A stretch of 64,000 bases of DNA from Massilia pinisoli (GTDB lineage Bacteria > Pseudomonadota > Gammaproteobacteria > Burkholderiales > Burkholderiaceae_D). The position numbers and the translations under genes were made by a program. This document shows positions 36,924 to 44,731 of this stretch, piece after piece. Location of the stretch: positions 30,379 to 94,378 of the forward strand of contig NZ_JANUGW010000026.1 of assembly GCF_024753285.1 (NCBI RefSeq), read 5' to 3'. Position 1 is the first letter of the stretch. The number at the start of each line of letters is the position of its first letter. The notes below the pieces were generated by a model. The model was not told the origin of the DNA and searched no databases. It saw nothing but the letters and a program-made list of their open reading frames with translations.

Positions 36924-37372
36924 GCGTCCTGGACGGCGGCGATGGCCGTGGGCAGGCCGGACAGCACGCGCAAGGCCGCCTCGACGTCGGCCGGATCGAA
37001 CGCGCCGAACAGCTTGCGGCGGAACGGCGTCAGCGCCTGGTCCATCAGGGCGGCCGTCTTGAGGCCCTCGTCGGTCAGGCGCAGGATCTTGGCGCGGCGG
37101 TCCTGCGGGTCTTCATGCCGCGCGACGAGGCCCGATTCGATCAGGTGATCGACGATGCGCACGAGCGACGACGCTTCCAGGCTCAACGTCTCGGCCAGGA
37201 TGCCCGGCCGCACGCCGGCGTCGCCGAAGCGGCTGATGACGAGCACGGGCAGCCCCGTCGCCTGGGACAGGCCGAAGTCGGACGCAACCTTGTCGGCGGC
37301 GGCACGGTAGACGCGCGACGCGTGGGTCAGCGCGGCGGTGAGACTGCTCAGGGTCTGGTCGGTCAGGTGCAT
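36920..37372 (-). CDS. MarR-family regulator of efflux operon
   Basis: Winged-helix MarR-type regulator of 150 aa. The recognition region reads LSLEASSLVRIVDHLIESGLV, followed by the wing HEDPQDRRAKILRLTDEG. It is the first gene of the five-gene minus-strand efflux operon and is probably an autorepressor released by an aromatic ligand, as is usual for MarR proteins next to their pumps. Repeated ATGCGAA(A)GT sequences overlap its promoter at 37411-37435. Confidence 0.9.
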   Translation of the reverse strand: MHLTDQTLSSLTAALTHASRVYRAAADKVASDFGLSQATGLPVLVISRFGDAGVRPGILAETLSLEASSLVRIVDHLIESGLVARHEDPQDRRAKILRLTDEGLKTAALMDQALTPFRRKLFGAFDPADVEAALRVLSGLPTAIAAVQDA

Positions 37373-37384
37373 GTTGTCTCGCGT

Positions 37385-37446
37385 AAATACTTTTGTTGTT
37401 CACTGTTGATATGCGAAAGTTTAGCATGCGAAGTATTTTGCTGCAA
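37385..37446 (-). promoter_or_regulatory. Promoter and operator repeats of marR-efflux operon
   Basis: On the minus strand TTGCAG (37446-37441), 17 nt, then TAAACT (37423-37418) forms a sigma-70 promoter. ATGCGAAAGT (37411-37420) and ATGCGAAGTA (37426-37435) are direct repeats 15 bp apart that overlap it. AAATACTT (37385-37392) and AAGTATTT (37431-37438) form an inverted pair. These are likely MarR-binding sites. Confidence 0.6.
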
Positions 37447-37475
37447 CGCACCCGTTGATACGTGCAGACGTCGAA

Positions 37476-38108
37476 TCAGGATGGGGAGGCGATCCGGCGC
37501 AGATCCGCCGGCGTCACGAACTCCGTCACGCACGCCTGCGCGCGCAAGGCCTCGATGGTCGCATAGCCCCAGTGCACGGCACCAAACGCGACGCCGGCCT
37601 TGCGGGCCGCTTCAGCATCCGTCGCCTGGTCGCCGATGTACAGCGCCTCCGCGGGCGCCGCGTCGCAGGCCTTCAGGACGGCGCGGATGCGGCTCGCCTT
37701 GCCGAAGACGGACATGCCGCAGTCGAAGCGCGCCACGAGCGCCGTCAGCTCCGGCCCCAGCACCGCGCGCACGTTGTGCTCGGAGTTCGACGACACGACG
37801 GCGAGCTGCACGCCGCGGCCGTGCAGATGCCGCAGCGCGTCGGCGATGCCGTCGAACAGGGGGATCTCGTGGGCACTGTCCTGCATCATCGCCATGAACG
37901 TCTTCGACGCGAGCGGCAGCTTCCACGCGGGTAGGCCGACGTGGTCCATCATCTGCCGCACGCCGAGGTGGCGCAGCTCGCCCGCGCGCGATACGTCGAT
38001 ACGGCGGAACGCGTGGCGGTCGGCGACGGTGTTGAAGACGCTGAGGAAGAACGGAAACGAGTCGGCGAGCGTGCCGTCGAAGTCGAACATGGCGAGGCGG
38101 TAGGTCAT
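37476..38108 (-). CDS. HAD-family phosphatase (Gph-like)
   Basis: Haloacid-dehalogenase hydrolase of 210 aa, phosphoglycolate-phosphatase-like. The four HAD motifs are visible: MFDFDGTLADS (nucleophile Asp), VVSSNSE, the lysine in FGKASRIRAVLK, and YIGDQATDAEAARKAG (acidic pair). A helical cap lies between motifs I and II. The substrate cannot be fixed from sequence. ATG 38108 is preferred to GTG 38114 because MTYRLAMFDFDG is the common family opening. It stands alone, divergent from the depolymerase-like gene. Confidence 0.88.
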   Translation of the reverse strand: MTYRLAMFDFDGTLADSFPFFLSVFNTVADRHAFRRIDVSRAGELRHLGVRQMMDHVGLPAWKLPLASKTFMAMMQDSAHEIPLFDGIADALRHLHGRGVQLAVVSSNSEHNVRAVLGPELTALVARFDCGMSVFGKASRIRAVLKACDAAPAEALYIGDQATDAEAARKAGVAFGAVHWGYATIEALRAQACVTEFVTPADLRRIASPS

Positions 38109-38365
38109 GCGCACATGTTACACGCCGTGCCTTGGCCGCTATCGGTGACCGTCGATCGCGATGCGCCAGCGCCGAATCATCCGCGACGAGCGCCGTCAGC
38201 GCGGCCACTTGCTCATTGTCGTATCTCCGCCCGCGATGACGCGCGATGGCGTGTTTTTGCACAGCCGCCTGATCGGCCGCGCACACTGCTTTGCGCTTGC
38301 ACATCGGTCTACCTCAACTAATCTGATTCGGGTCAATCCCACCACAACAAACAATCGGAGACAGC

Positions 38366-39577
38366 ATGACGATCCTGATCAGGGCAAGACACCTTGCCGG
38401 CATCCTCATTGGTTTTCTCGGCACGAGCGCCTTCGCGGCCGTCGTCGCCCTGCCGAAGTACAACGTCAGCGTGAACGACGTGTCGGTGTCCGGATTTTCG
38501 TCCGGCGCCGACATGGCGGTGCAGATGCATTTTGCGTATTCGAAGACGGTGAAAAAAGGCGCGGGCATCATCGCCGGCGGACCGTATTACTGCTCGCAAG
38601 GCAATGCCGCGATATCGGTCGGCCCGTGCATGGCCAACACCGGCTCGCGCAATGTGCCGTATCTGATCTCGGTGGTGAATACGTGGTCGGGCAATGGCTA
38701 TATCGACCCGACCAGCAATATGGCCGCATCGAAGGTGTATCTGTTGTCCGGGACGATCGATTCCACGGTGCGCCAGCCCGTCATGGACGACCTCAAGACG
38801 ATGTACGGCAGTTACCTCCCCGCGGCCAATATCTATTACAAGAACAACCTCACGGTGGAACATGCGGTTCCGACGGATTTTTTCGGCAACGGTTGCGCCG
38901 TCAACGGCAGCCCGTACGTCGACAACTGCAACTTCGATACGGCGGGCGAAATCCTGAAGTGGATTTATGGGCCGCTGAATCCCAAGAATACGGGATCATT
39001 GAGCGGCAGCTTCGTCAACTTCGACCAGTCCGTTTTCTGGGGTAACTTCAACCCGAACGTGTACAGCATGGCCAGCAGCGGCTATGCCTACGTGCCCGCG
39101 AATTGCGCGGCAGGGCAGTCGTGCCGGCTGCACGTGGCTTTCCACGGTTGCCTGCAAAGCGCATCCGTCGTCGGCACGGCTTTTTATCAACACGCCGGCT
39201 ATAACCGCTGGGCCGATACGAACAACATCATCGTGCTGTATCCGCAGACGACCGTCACCGCAAACAATCCGGGCGGATGCTGGGATTGGTGGGGTTATGA
39301 GGACGTGAATTTCCCGGCCAAGAGCGGCGGACAGATGGTCGCGATCAAGACCATGATCGACAAAATCGTCAGCGGCAATGCGGCGGCGCCGTTCACGTGC
39401 AGCCACTGGTATGCCAGCAACGTGTCGCACGTGTCGGCCGGCCGGGCGTATATCGGGGCGGATGGGCAGGTGTATGCGAAGAATTCGAACCAATACCTGG
39501 GGTATTACATGATCACGGCGTACACCGATGTGCGACAGACGTCGGCCGGGTATTACGCCTACGGTAGTTGTTCATGA
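38366..39577 (+). CDS. Extracellular PHB-depolymerase-like esterase
   Basis: Secreted protein of 403 aa with a signal peptide (HLAGILIGFLGTSAFAA). The lipase box GFSSGAD lies near the N-terminus of the mature enzyme (VSVSGFSSGADMAVQMHFAYS), the layout of type-2 poly(3-hydroxybutyrate) depolymerase domains. VAFHGCLQS and WGYEDVNF are further conserved segments. The last 60 residues (CSHWYASNVSHVSAGRAY ... AYGSC) form a small cysteine-bounded module found at the C-termini of secreted hydrolases and may bind a polymer. GGAGAC precedes ATG 38366. Substrate could be a polyester or another ester. Confidence 0.82.
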   Translation: MTILIRARHLAGILIGFLGTSAFAAVVALPKYNVSVNDVSVSGFSSGADMAVQMHFAYSKTVKKGAGIIAGGPYYCSQGNAAISVGPCMANTGSRNVPYLISVVNTWSGNGYIDPTSNMAASKVYLLSGTIDSTVRQPVMDDLKTMYGSYLPAANIYYKNNLTVEHAVPTDFFGNGCAVNGSPYVDNCNFDTAGEILKWIYGPLNPKNTGSLSGSFVNFDQSVFWGNFNPNVYSMASSGYAYVPANCAAGQSCRLHVAFHGCLQSASVVGTAFYQHAGYNRWADTNNIIVLYPQTTVTANNPGGCWDWWGYEDVNFPAKSGGQMVAIKTMIDKIVSGNAAAPFTCSHWYASNVSHVSAGRAYIGADGQVYAKNSNQYLGYYMITAYTDVRQTSAGYYAYGSCS

Positions 39578-39635
39578 AAGAACCCTTTGATGCGTGTTTT
39601 GCTTGATGAAACGCATCGCCGGTCTGCTGAGTTTG

Positions 39636-39672
39636 GTGAATCCTTCGTGACTTCATCGCAGAAGCGATTCAC
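39636..39672 (+). repeat. Leader hairpin upstream of hcp
   Basis: GTGAATCCTTC (39636-39646) can pair with GAAGCGATTCAC (39661-39672) apart from one bulged C. It lies 22 nt before the hcp start and has no T-tract, so it may affect RNA stability or translation. Confidence 0.4.
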
Positions 39673-39693
39673 TTCAACCTCGGAGACCACTCC

Positions 39694-40185
39694 ATGGCAA
39701 TCGACGTGTATTTGCAAATTGACGGCATTAAGGGAGAGTCGCAGGACTCTACCCACCAGGGATGGATCGAACTGACGTCGGCCCAGTGGGGCGTTTTGCA
39801 ACCCAGGTCAGCGACCGCATCGACTGCCGGCGGCCACACCGCCGAACGCTGTGAACACCGCAGCATTACGGTAACGAAGTTGGCCGATCTGTCGTCACCC
39901 CTGCTGATGCAAACCTGTTCGGCTGGTAAGACGATTCCGAAAGCCAAGCTTGAGTTCATGCGTGCCGATAGTGACGGCAAACCGGTCAAATATTATGAGG
40001 TCGAACTGGAAAACGTGCTGATTGGCAGCGTGAACCAGGCCGCTCATGAAGGCGGGATTCTCCAGGATTCCGTGGCCCTCAAGTTTTCGAAGGTCAAATG
40101 GAAATACACCCAGCAGAAAATCAGCGGTGGCGCTGGCGGTAACACGGCTGGCGGCTGGGATCTGGCAACCAACCGCATCACGTGA
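39694..40185 (+). CDS. hcp: Hcp-family type VI secretion tube protein
   Basis: Hcp of 163 aa, the ring protein of the type VI secretion tube that also chaperones small effectors. The N-terminus MAIDVYLQIDGIKGESQDS, the HRSITVTKLADLSSPLL segment and LENVLIGSV are typical. It has no core T6SS genes around it, so this is an orphan copy coupled to cargo. A GGAG ribosome site precedes ATG 39694. The endopeptidase-like gene begins 14 nt after its stop and a third gene overlaps that one, giving an hcp, effector, immunity arrangement. Confidence 0.92.
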   Translation: MAIDVYLQIDGIKGESQDSTHQGWIELTSAQWGVLQPRSATASTAGGHTAERCEHRSITVTKLADLSSPLLMQTCSAGKTIPKAKLEFMRADSDGKPVKYYEVELENVLIGSVNQAAHEGGILQDSVALKFSKVKWKYTQQKISGGAGGNTAGGWDLATNRIT

Positions 40186-40199
40186 CTGGAGGGCCGGTC

Positions 40200-40673
40200 A
40201 TGCTCGAGCTCCAAGCGAAAGATTCGCGCGGTTACTTCATGCTCCCGCAGGCGCCTGAAGATGCCGGCTATTATGTGTACGGAACGCCGGATCAGGGAGG
40301 TGGCCAATATGCCCATCCGGTGATGATGACGCTGCTCCTGTTCATCGAACGCGAGTGGCAGGCGATCGATTGCCGGAAGTTCGGTGTCGGGAACATCAGC
40401 TTGCCAGGTGGAGGGAAGTTCAAACCTCACGACTCCCACAAGGACGGCTTGCAGGTGGATATCCGTCCCTTGCGGAAAGATGGGGCCTGTGTCCCAGTAA
40501 GCTACTTTCAGGCATGGTACGACAGGGATGCCACGGAACGGCTTATCAGTCTTTTTCAAACTCACCCGGCGGTGATCAACGTGTACTTCAACGACCTGAG
40601 TATCCCTGGCGTATTGCCGCTAAAAAATCACGATAATCACTTCCATGTGGCGTTAAGGGCAGACACGACATGA
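40200..40673 (+). CDS. M74-like murein endopeptidase, T6SS effector candidate
   Basis: Protein of 157 aa without a signal peptide that carries the MepA/M74 (LAS-type) zinc-peptidase pattern: GVGNISLPGGG (62-72), H80-x6-D87 in SHKDGLQVD, and H147/H149 in DNHFHV. MepA enzymes cut D-Ala to meso-DAP cross-links in peptidoglycan. A cytoplasmic murein endopeptidase next to hcp makes sense only if it is exported by the T6SS into a rival's periplasm; that is inference. ATG 40200 follows GGAGGG (40189-40194); the in-frame GTG 40182 would overlap hcp. Its stop overlaps the next gene by ATGA. Confidence 0.82.
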   Translation: MLELQAKDSRGYFMLPQAPEDAGYYVYGTPDQGGGQYAHPVMMTLLLFIEREWQAIDCRKFGVGNISLPGGGKFKPHDSHKDGLQVDIRPLRKDGACVPVSYFQAWYDRDATERLISLFQTHPAVINVYFNDLSIPGVLPLKNHDNHFHVALRADTT

Positions 40674-41041
40674 AGAAAAATTTGGCACTCCTGACTACGA
40701 TTTCGTTGGTTTCTTTGGCATACGCCGCTGAGCAACTGCATTGGCCGGCGCCGTATCGGCCGTTCAAGGGCGAATACACTATTTATTCCGGCGAGTTAGG
40801 GGATCAACAGGCGCCAACCAAGGATGATCGCAAGCTTTCTTTCATCATCGAAGGGCAACCGGCAAAGGATATCTTCAATGCAATGCCGCCGGATGACAAG
40901 GAAACCTGCAGTGGAGAGAAGGGGGCACGGAGTCGGAGCAAACAAAATGTCTGGTGCACATTCAACCCTGGAGATGGATATACCTGTTACTTCGGATTCG
41001 ACCTAACGACGGGCAAGAGCATTGCTGGAGGCACCTGTTAG
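40670..41041 (+). CDS. Exported protein, candidate immunity to M74 effector
   Basis: Protein of 123 aa with a signal peptide (MKKNLALLTTISLVSLAYAA), so it is periplasmic. It contains four cysteines (CSGEKG, VWCTF, YTCYFG, and the C-terminal cysteine) likely paired as disulfides. I recognise no family. The 4-nt overlap with the endopeptidase gene and the periplasmic location are what is expected for the immunity protein that protects the producer's own wall. The function is inferred from context only. Confidence 0.7.
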   Translation: MKKNLALLTTISLVSLAYAAEQLHWPAPYRPFKGEYTIYSGELGDQQAPTKDDRKLSFIIEGQPAKDIFNAMPPDDKETCSGEKGARSRSKQNVWCTFNPGDGYTCYFGFDLTTGKSIAGGTC

Positions 41042-41246
41042 GCTTTTGTACGGCAGAAATTATCCGCAAAACGCATATTGAGCCATCATCCCGGCAACAA
41101 TTTTGCAACGCCATGTAACAAATTTTACGAGTTGTAAAGCGTGGTCCCGCACGATTCAGCTCGGCTATCATGGCCGCCCGCTCAGCTGTATCGACAACTT
41201 TGTTGCTCGATTAATGTTGGGCAACATTGAATGGCGGGGCTCACAC

Positions 41247-42398
41247 ATGAAAGATACGGGAGTGTCCGGACCGAACGCAGCGGTCCAACTTGGCTTGATC
41301 AATCTGTTGAAGGCTGGTGCAGCGCAATTGATCGTGCTGCATCACCTGGCGTTCTATGGCCCGATGGCCGACGCCGCGCGGCCGCTGATGCCGTCGATCG
41401 TCGACTGGCTCGACCACAACGGCCGCATCGCCGTCCAGGCGTTCCTCGTCATCAGCGGCTTCCTCGTCGCGAAATCCTTGTCTCCGTCCGGCCTGCCCGG
41501 CATCGGCAACCCGCTGGGGACGATCTGGCGCCGCTACGTCAAGCTGGCCCCGCCTTTCATCGTGGCCATGTTTTTGGCGATTGGCGCATCCGCGCTCGCG
41601 CGCACGTGGATGGTCCACGACTCGATCTCCGCGCCGCCCAATATGTCGCAGCTGGCCGCCCACGTCCTGTTGCTGCACGGCGTGCTGGGCTATGAATCGC
41701 TGTCGGCCGGCGCGTGGTACGTCGCCATCGATTTCCAGCTGTATGCGCTCATCACCGGCCTGCTGTGGCTGGGCGGGCGCCTCGCAGGCGACCGTCGCAG
41801 CGCCTGGCTGATGCCGCTCCTCGTCACGCTGGGGCTGAGCGTCTCGTTGTTCTACTTCAATCGCGACGCCGAGTTCGACGTCTGGGCGCCTTATTTCTTC
41901 GGCAGTTATGGGCTCGGCGTCCTCGCCTGGTGGGCGAGCGATGCACGCCGCTCGTTCGGGACGAAGCTGATGTTGCTGCTGATGATGGCCGTGCCGACCG
42001 TGCTGGCGCTGGCGCTCGATTTCCGGAGTCGCATCGCGGTGGCGGCCGTCGTTGCGTGCGTCCTGTTCCTGTTCGGACGCACGCGGTTGAGCACGTATGC
42101 AAGTTCCGGTTGGGCTGTCGTCAACTATCTCGGCAAGATTTCGTACTCGATCTTTCTCGTGCATTTCCCCGTGTGCCTCGTCGTGAACGCGGCGTTCACG
42201 CGCTTCGTGCCGGACGACGCGTATCTGCAGGGCGCCGGCGTGATCTGGGCATGGGCGGCCAGCGTGGCGGCCGGGGCGGCGTTCTTCCACTGGGTCGAAA
42301 CGCCATTGGGACGCTTTTTGGCAGGGTTGGCGAAGCCCGTCGTGGCGCGCCCGTTCGGCGCAAAGCCGGCCGGATTGCGCGGCCAGGTGAATACGTAA
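41247..42398 (+). CDS. Acyltransferase family 3 membrane protein
   Basis: Polytopic membrane acyltransferase (383 aa) of the Acyl_transf_3/OafA type. It shows INLLKAGAAQLIVLHHLAFYG near the start (with the conserved HH), DWLDHNGRIAVQAFLVISGFLVAKS, ten or so helices, and the C-terminal YLGKISYSIFLVHFPVCLV. Such enzymes O-acetylate surface polysaccharide or other exported molecules. The start is uncertain: ATG 41214 is also in frame. It is downstream of the T6SS module but separated from it by 205 nt, and there is no evidence of a functional link. Confidence 0.88.
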   Translation: MKDTGVSGPNAAVQLGLINLLKAGAAQLIVLHHLAFYGPMADAARPLMPSIVDWLDHNGRIAVQAFLVISGFLVAKSLSPSGLPGIGNPLGTIWRRYVKLAPPFIVAMFLAIGASALARTWMVHDSISAPPNMSQLAAHVLLLHGVLGYESLSAGAWYVAIDFQLYALITGLLWLGGRLAGDRRSAWLMPLLVTLGLSVSLFYFNRDAEFDVWAPYFFGSYGLGVLAWWASDARRSFGTKLMLLLMMAVPTVLALALDFRSRIAVAAVVACVLFLFGRTRLSTYASSGWAVVNYLGKISYSIFLVHFPVCLVVNAAFTRFVPDDAYLQGAGVIWAWAASVAAGAAFFHWVETPLGRFLAGLAKPVVARPFGAKPAGLRGQVNT

Positions 42399-42470
42399 AA
42401 CACGGGTCAGCATTAAGTTGCTGACTTTCGCCGATATTGACGTTACCCTGTCACCATAGAGGAAGGTGAC

Positions 42471-43040
42471 ATGATGAACACCCAGATCCTGGCACTCGAT
42501 ATCGCAGGCAACCCATTCGACTGGATCCCGCCGGAAGACGCGATCCTGTATTACGCGACCGGCAAAGTGGCGTGGGAATTGGGCGCCCGCGAGTTTATTT
42601 TCCGCGGCGGCTATTCCCGCTCGGGCGTGCAGTCGAAGATCGCGGTCAAGCCGATCATCGCCATCGCCGGCAGCGAGATCATGACGCGCTTGTTCAAATC
42701 CGGCCTGCCGCTGACGCACCAGAACGACCTCCTGTTCAAGCGTGACCGCTACATCTGCGCCTATTGCGGCAACCAGTTCCCCCACAAGGACCTGTCGCGC
42801 GACCATATCCTGCCGAGGTCGCGCGGTGGCCAGGACACGTGGATGAATTGCGTGACGGCCTGCAAGCGCTGCAACCAGGAGAAAGGCAATCTGCTGGTCG
42901 AGCAATTCCGGCCGCTGATCTACGTGCCGTATGTGCCCTGCCGCGCCGAGCATTATCTGCTGAGGGGGCGGAATATTTTGGCCGACCAGCATGAGTATCT
43001 GGCCGCGCAGCTGCCCAAGCATAGCCGCCTGTTGAATTGA
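42471..43040 (+). CDS. HNH endonuclease-domain protein
   Basis: Protein of 189 aa with a C-terminal HNH domain: the zinc-binding CAYCG and CKRCN pairs flank DHILPRSRGGQDTWMNCVTAC, a complete HNH core. The N-terminal half (residues 1-85) is a conserved extension seen in the ordinary housekeeping-like HNH proteins of Burkholderiales. The role is unknown; candidates are DNA repair or defence. GAAGGTGAC precedes ATG 42471, with ATG 42474 adjacent. A hairpin plus T-run follows at 43097-43127. Confidence 0.88.
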   Translation: MMNTQILALDIAGNPFDWIPPEDAILYYATGKVAWELGAREFIFRGGYSRSGVQSKIAVKPIIAIAGSEIMTRLFKSGLPLTHQNDLLFKRDRYICAYCGNQFPHKDLSRDHILPRSRGGQDTWMNCVTACKRCNQEKGNLLVEQFRPLIYVPYVPCRAEHYLLRGRNILADQHEYLAAQLPKHSRLLN

Positions 43041-43081
43041 CGGCGCTGTGCAAAAAACACAACATCGACTTGAATGATCGT

Positions 43082-43127
43082 TTGACAAGAAAGATCGAGG
43101 TGGCACAGAATCGCACCTCAGCTTTTT
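43082..43127 (+). promoter_or_regulatory. Overlapping terminator and promoter-like signals
   Basis: GAGGTG (43097-43102) pairs with CACCTC (43114-43119) and is followed by AGCTTTTT, a plausible terminator for the HNH gene. The same stretch carries TTGACA (43082-43087) and, 18 nt on, CAGAAT (43106-43111), a plausible sigma-70 promoter for the rtcB leader. Which is used cannot be settled by eye. Confidence 0.45.
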
Positions 43128-43159
43128 GATCCATCTAATTTTTAAAGAAAGGAACGGCT

Positions 43160-43198
43160 ATGCCACGTACGGCTATCGACAACGCGCAAGACAGATAG
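43160..43198 (+). CDS. 12-codon leader mini-ORF upstream of rtcB
   Basis: ATG 43160 follows AAAGAAAGGAACGGCT and encodes MPRTAIDNAQDR before TAG. The stop codon abuts the first of several hairpins (43199-43220), so a ribosome paused at the end of this frame would cover the hairpin's 5' strand. This is the geometry of a transcription-attenuation leader peptide. Translation is inferred only. Confidence 0.5.
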   Translation: MPRTAIDNAQDR

Positions 43199-43295
43199 CC
43201 CCGAGCATCCGCGCTCGGGGCCAGGCAGTCATGCCTCCTCGAGCCGGCCGTTCTTCAGAACCCCGGTGAGGAAACTCGCCGGGGTTTTTGCTTTT
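43199..43295 (+). ncRNA. Structured rtcB leader with intrinsic terminator
   Basis: Successive hairpins: CCCCGAGC/GCTCGGGG (43199-43206 with 43213-43220), AGGCA/TGCCT (43223-43227 with 43232-43236), GTTC/GAAC near 43250-43260, then AACCCCGGTGAG-GAAA-CTCGCCGGGGTT (43259-43286), a 12-bp GNRA-capped stem followed by a T-rich tract. The last is a strong intrinsic terminator 57 nt before rtcB. GCTCGGGG of the first hairpin can pair with CCCCG of the terminator, giving a possible antiterminator. It may equally be a stand-alone small RNA. Confidence 0.6.
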
Positions 43296-43351
43296 CGGAA
43301 CACGCTTCCGCCGCAAGAACGCCGGCATAACGAACCTTTTATGGACAAGTT

Positions 43352-44560
43352 ATGCCCATCGTACAAACACTGCACAAGGGACGCGTCCCGGTGCACATCT
43401 ACACGGACGACATCGACCACGCGGCGCTGCAGCAACTGCTGAACATCGCCAACCTTCCGATCGTCCATCCGCACGTCGCCGCGATGCCCGACGTCCATGC
43501 CGGCATCGGCGCCACCGTCGGCAGCGTGATCCCGACGCGGTCCGCGATCGTTCCGGCAGCCGTCGGCGTCGACATCGGCTGCGGCATGAATGCCGTGCGC
43601 ACGACCTTGACCGCGAACCAGCTGCCCGACAGCCTGGCCCGCCTGCGCAGCGCGATCGAGGCGGCCGTGCCGGTCGGCTTCGAGCAGCACGCGTGGGACA
43701 AGGTGCGTGGATCAAAACACGCCCGCGTCGGGCGGCCGCTGAACGACCGGCTGGACGTCATCGTCGGCAAGCACGGCGGCATCATGAAAATGCAGCAGAA
43801 ATTCGCGCAGACGTGGATCTGCCAGCTGGGCACGCTCGGCGGCGGCAATCACTTCATCGAGATCTGTCTCGGCGAAGACGAGCGCGTCTGGATCATGCTG
43901 CATTCCGGTTCGCGCGGCATCGGCAATGTCATCGGCCGCTATTTCATCGCGGCCGCGCGCAAGGACATGCAGCGGCACCAGATCCATTTGCCGGACAAGG
44001 ACCTGTCCTATTTCAGCGAGGGATCGACGCTGTTCGACGACTACATCGACGCGGTGGAGTGGGCGCAGGATTACGCGCTTATCAACCGCCGCGAGATGAT
44101 GCGCCGCATCGTCGACGTGCTGGCGCAGCATGCGCCGCCGTTCAAGCTCGATGGCGAAGCGATCAACTGCCACCACAACTATGTGGCGCGCGAATCGCAT
44201 GGCGGCGAGCGCTTGTTCGTCACGCGCAAGGGGGCGATCTCCGCGCGCGAAGGCGAGCTCGGCATTATCCCCGGCAGCATGGGTGCGAAGAGCTACATCG
44301 TGCGCGGCAAGGGAAATCCGGAATCGTTCTGCTCATGCTCGCATGGCGCGGGACGCCGTATGAGCCGCAGCGAGGCCAAGCGCAAGTTCGACCGCTTCGA
44401 CCTGGCGGCGCAGACGTCAGGCATCGAATGCCGCAAGGACGGCGGTGTCGTCGACGAGATTCCGGCCGCGTACAAGGACATCGACAAGGTGATGGCGCAT
44501 CAGGCGGACCTCGTTGAAGTCGTGCATACGCTGCGCCAGGTTGTTTGCATCAAGGGGTAG
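43352..44560 (+). CDS. rtcB: RtcB-type RNA ligase
   Basis: RtcB RNA ligase of 402 aa. RtcB joins 2',3'-cyclic phosphate and 5'-OH RNA ends using GTP and Mn2+, repairing tRNA or rRNA cut by endonucleases. Metal and catalytic motifs are intact: DVHAGIGATVGSV, VDIGCGM with the metal cysteine, GTLGGGNHFIE, HSGSRGIGN, and CSHGAGR carrying the guanylylated histidine. Typical sigma-54 RtcR control is not seen here; instead a terminator-bearing leader precedes it. Downstream genes follow within a few bases, so it heads a small operon. Confidence 0.93.
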   Translation: MPIVQTLHKGRVPVHIYTDDIDHAALQQLLNIANLPIVHPHVAAMPDVHAGIGATVGSVIPTRSAIVPAAVGVDIGCGMNAVRTTLTANQLPDSLARLRSAIEAAVPVGFEQHAWDKVRGSKHARVGRPLNDRLDVIVGKHGGIMKMQQKFAQTWICQLGTLGGGNHFIEICLGEDERVWIMLHSGSRGIGNVIGRYFIAAARKDMQRHQIHLPDKDLSYFSEGSTLFDDYIDAVEWAQDYALINRREMMRRIVDVLAQHAPPFKLDGEAINCHHNYVARESHGGERLFVTRKGAISAREGELGIIPGSMGAKSYIVRGKGNPESFCSCSHGAGRRMSRSEAKRKFDRFDLAAQTSGIECRKDGGVVDEIPAAYKDIDKVMAHQADLVEVVHTLRQVVCIKG

Positions 44561-44563
44561 GAC

Positions 44564-44731
44564 ATGAAAATCAAAGCCATCAAACCGCGCAATCCGCATG
44601 CGGTCGCGGCCAAGCAGCGCAATGCGGGTGCGCATGGGGCGTATCGGGCCGAGCGCAAGGAACGCCGCTCGGAGAAGCAGGCGTTGCGCTCATGGGTCAT
44701 TGGACATAGGGAAGGAAAAGATCATGCGTGA
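44564..44731 (+). CDS. Small basic protein downstream of rtcB
   Basis: Protein of 55 aa starting at ATG 44564, three nt after the rtcB stop, and overlapping the next gene by 8 nt. It is strongly basic (MKIKAIKPRNPHAVAAKQRN, then many Arg/Lys), a composition consistent with RNA or ribosome binding. I recognise no named family. Tight packing between two genes supports that it is real. Confidence 0.6.
   Translation: MKIKAIKPRNPHAVAAKQRNAGAHGAYRAERKERRSEKQALRSWVIGHREGKDHA

Noticed and set aside
43101..43116. Sigma-54-like TGGCAC...CGC before rtcB, as RtcR control would predict
   Set aside because: The GG-to-GC spacing is one base short and TTGC is not matched; the stretch is better explained as a terminator stem.
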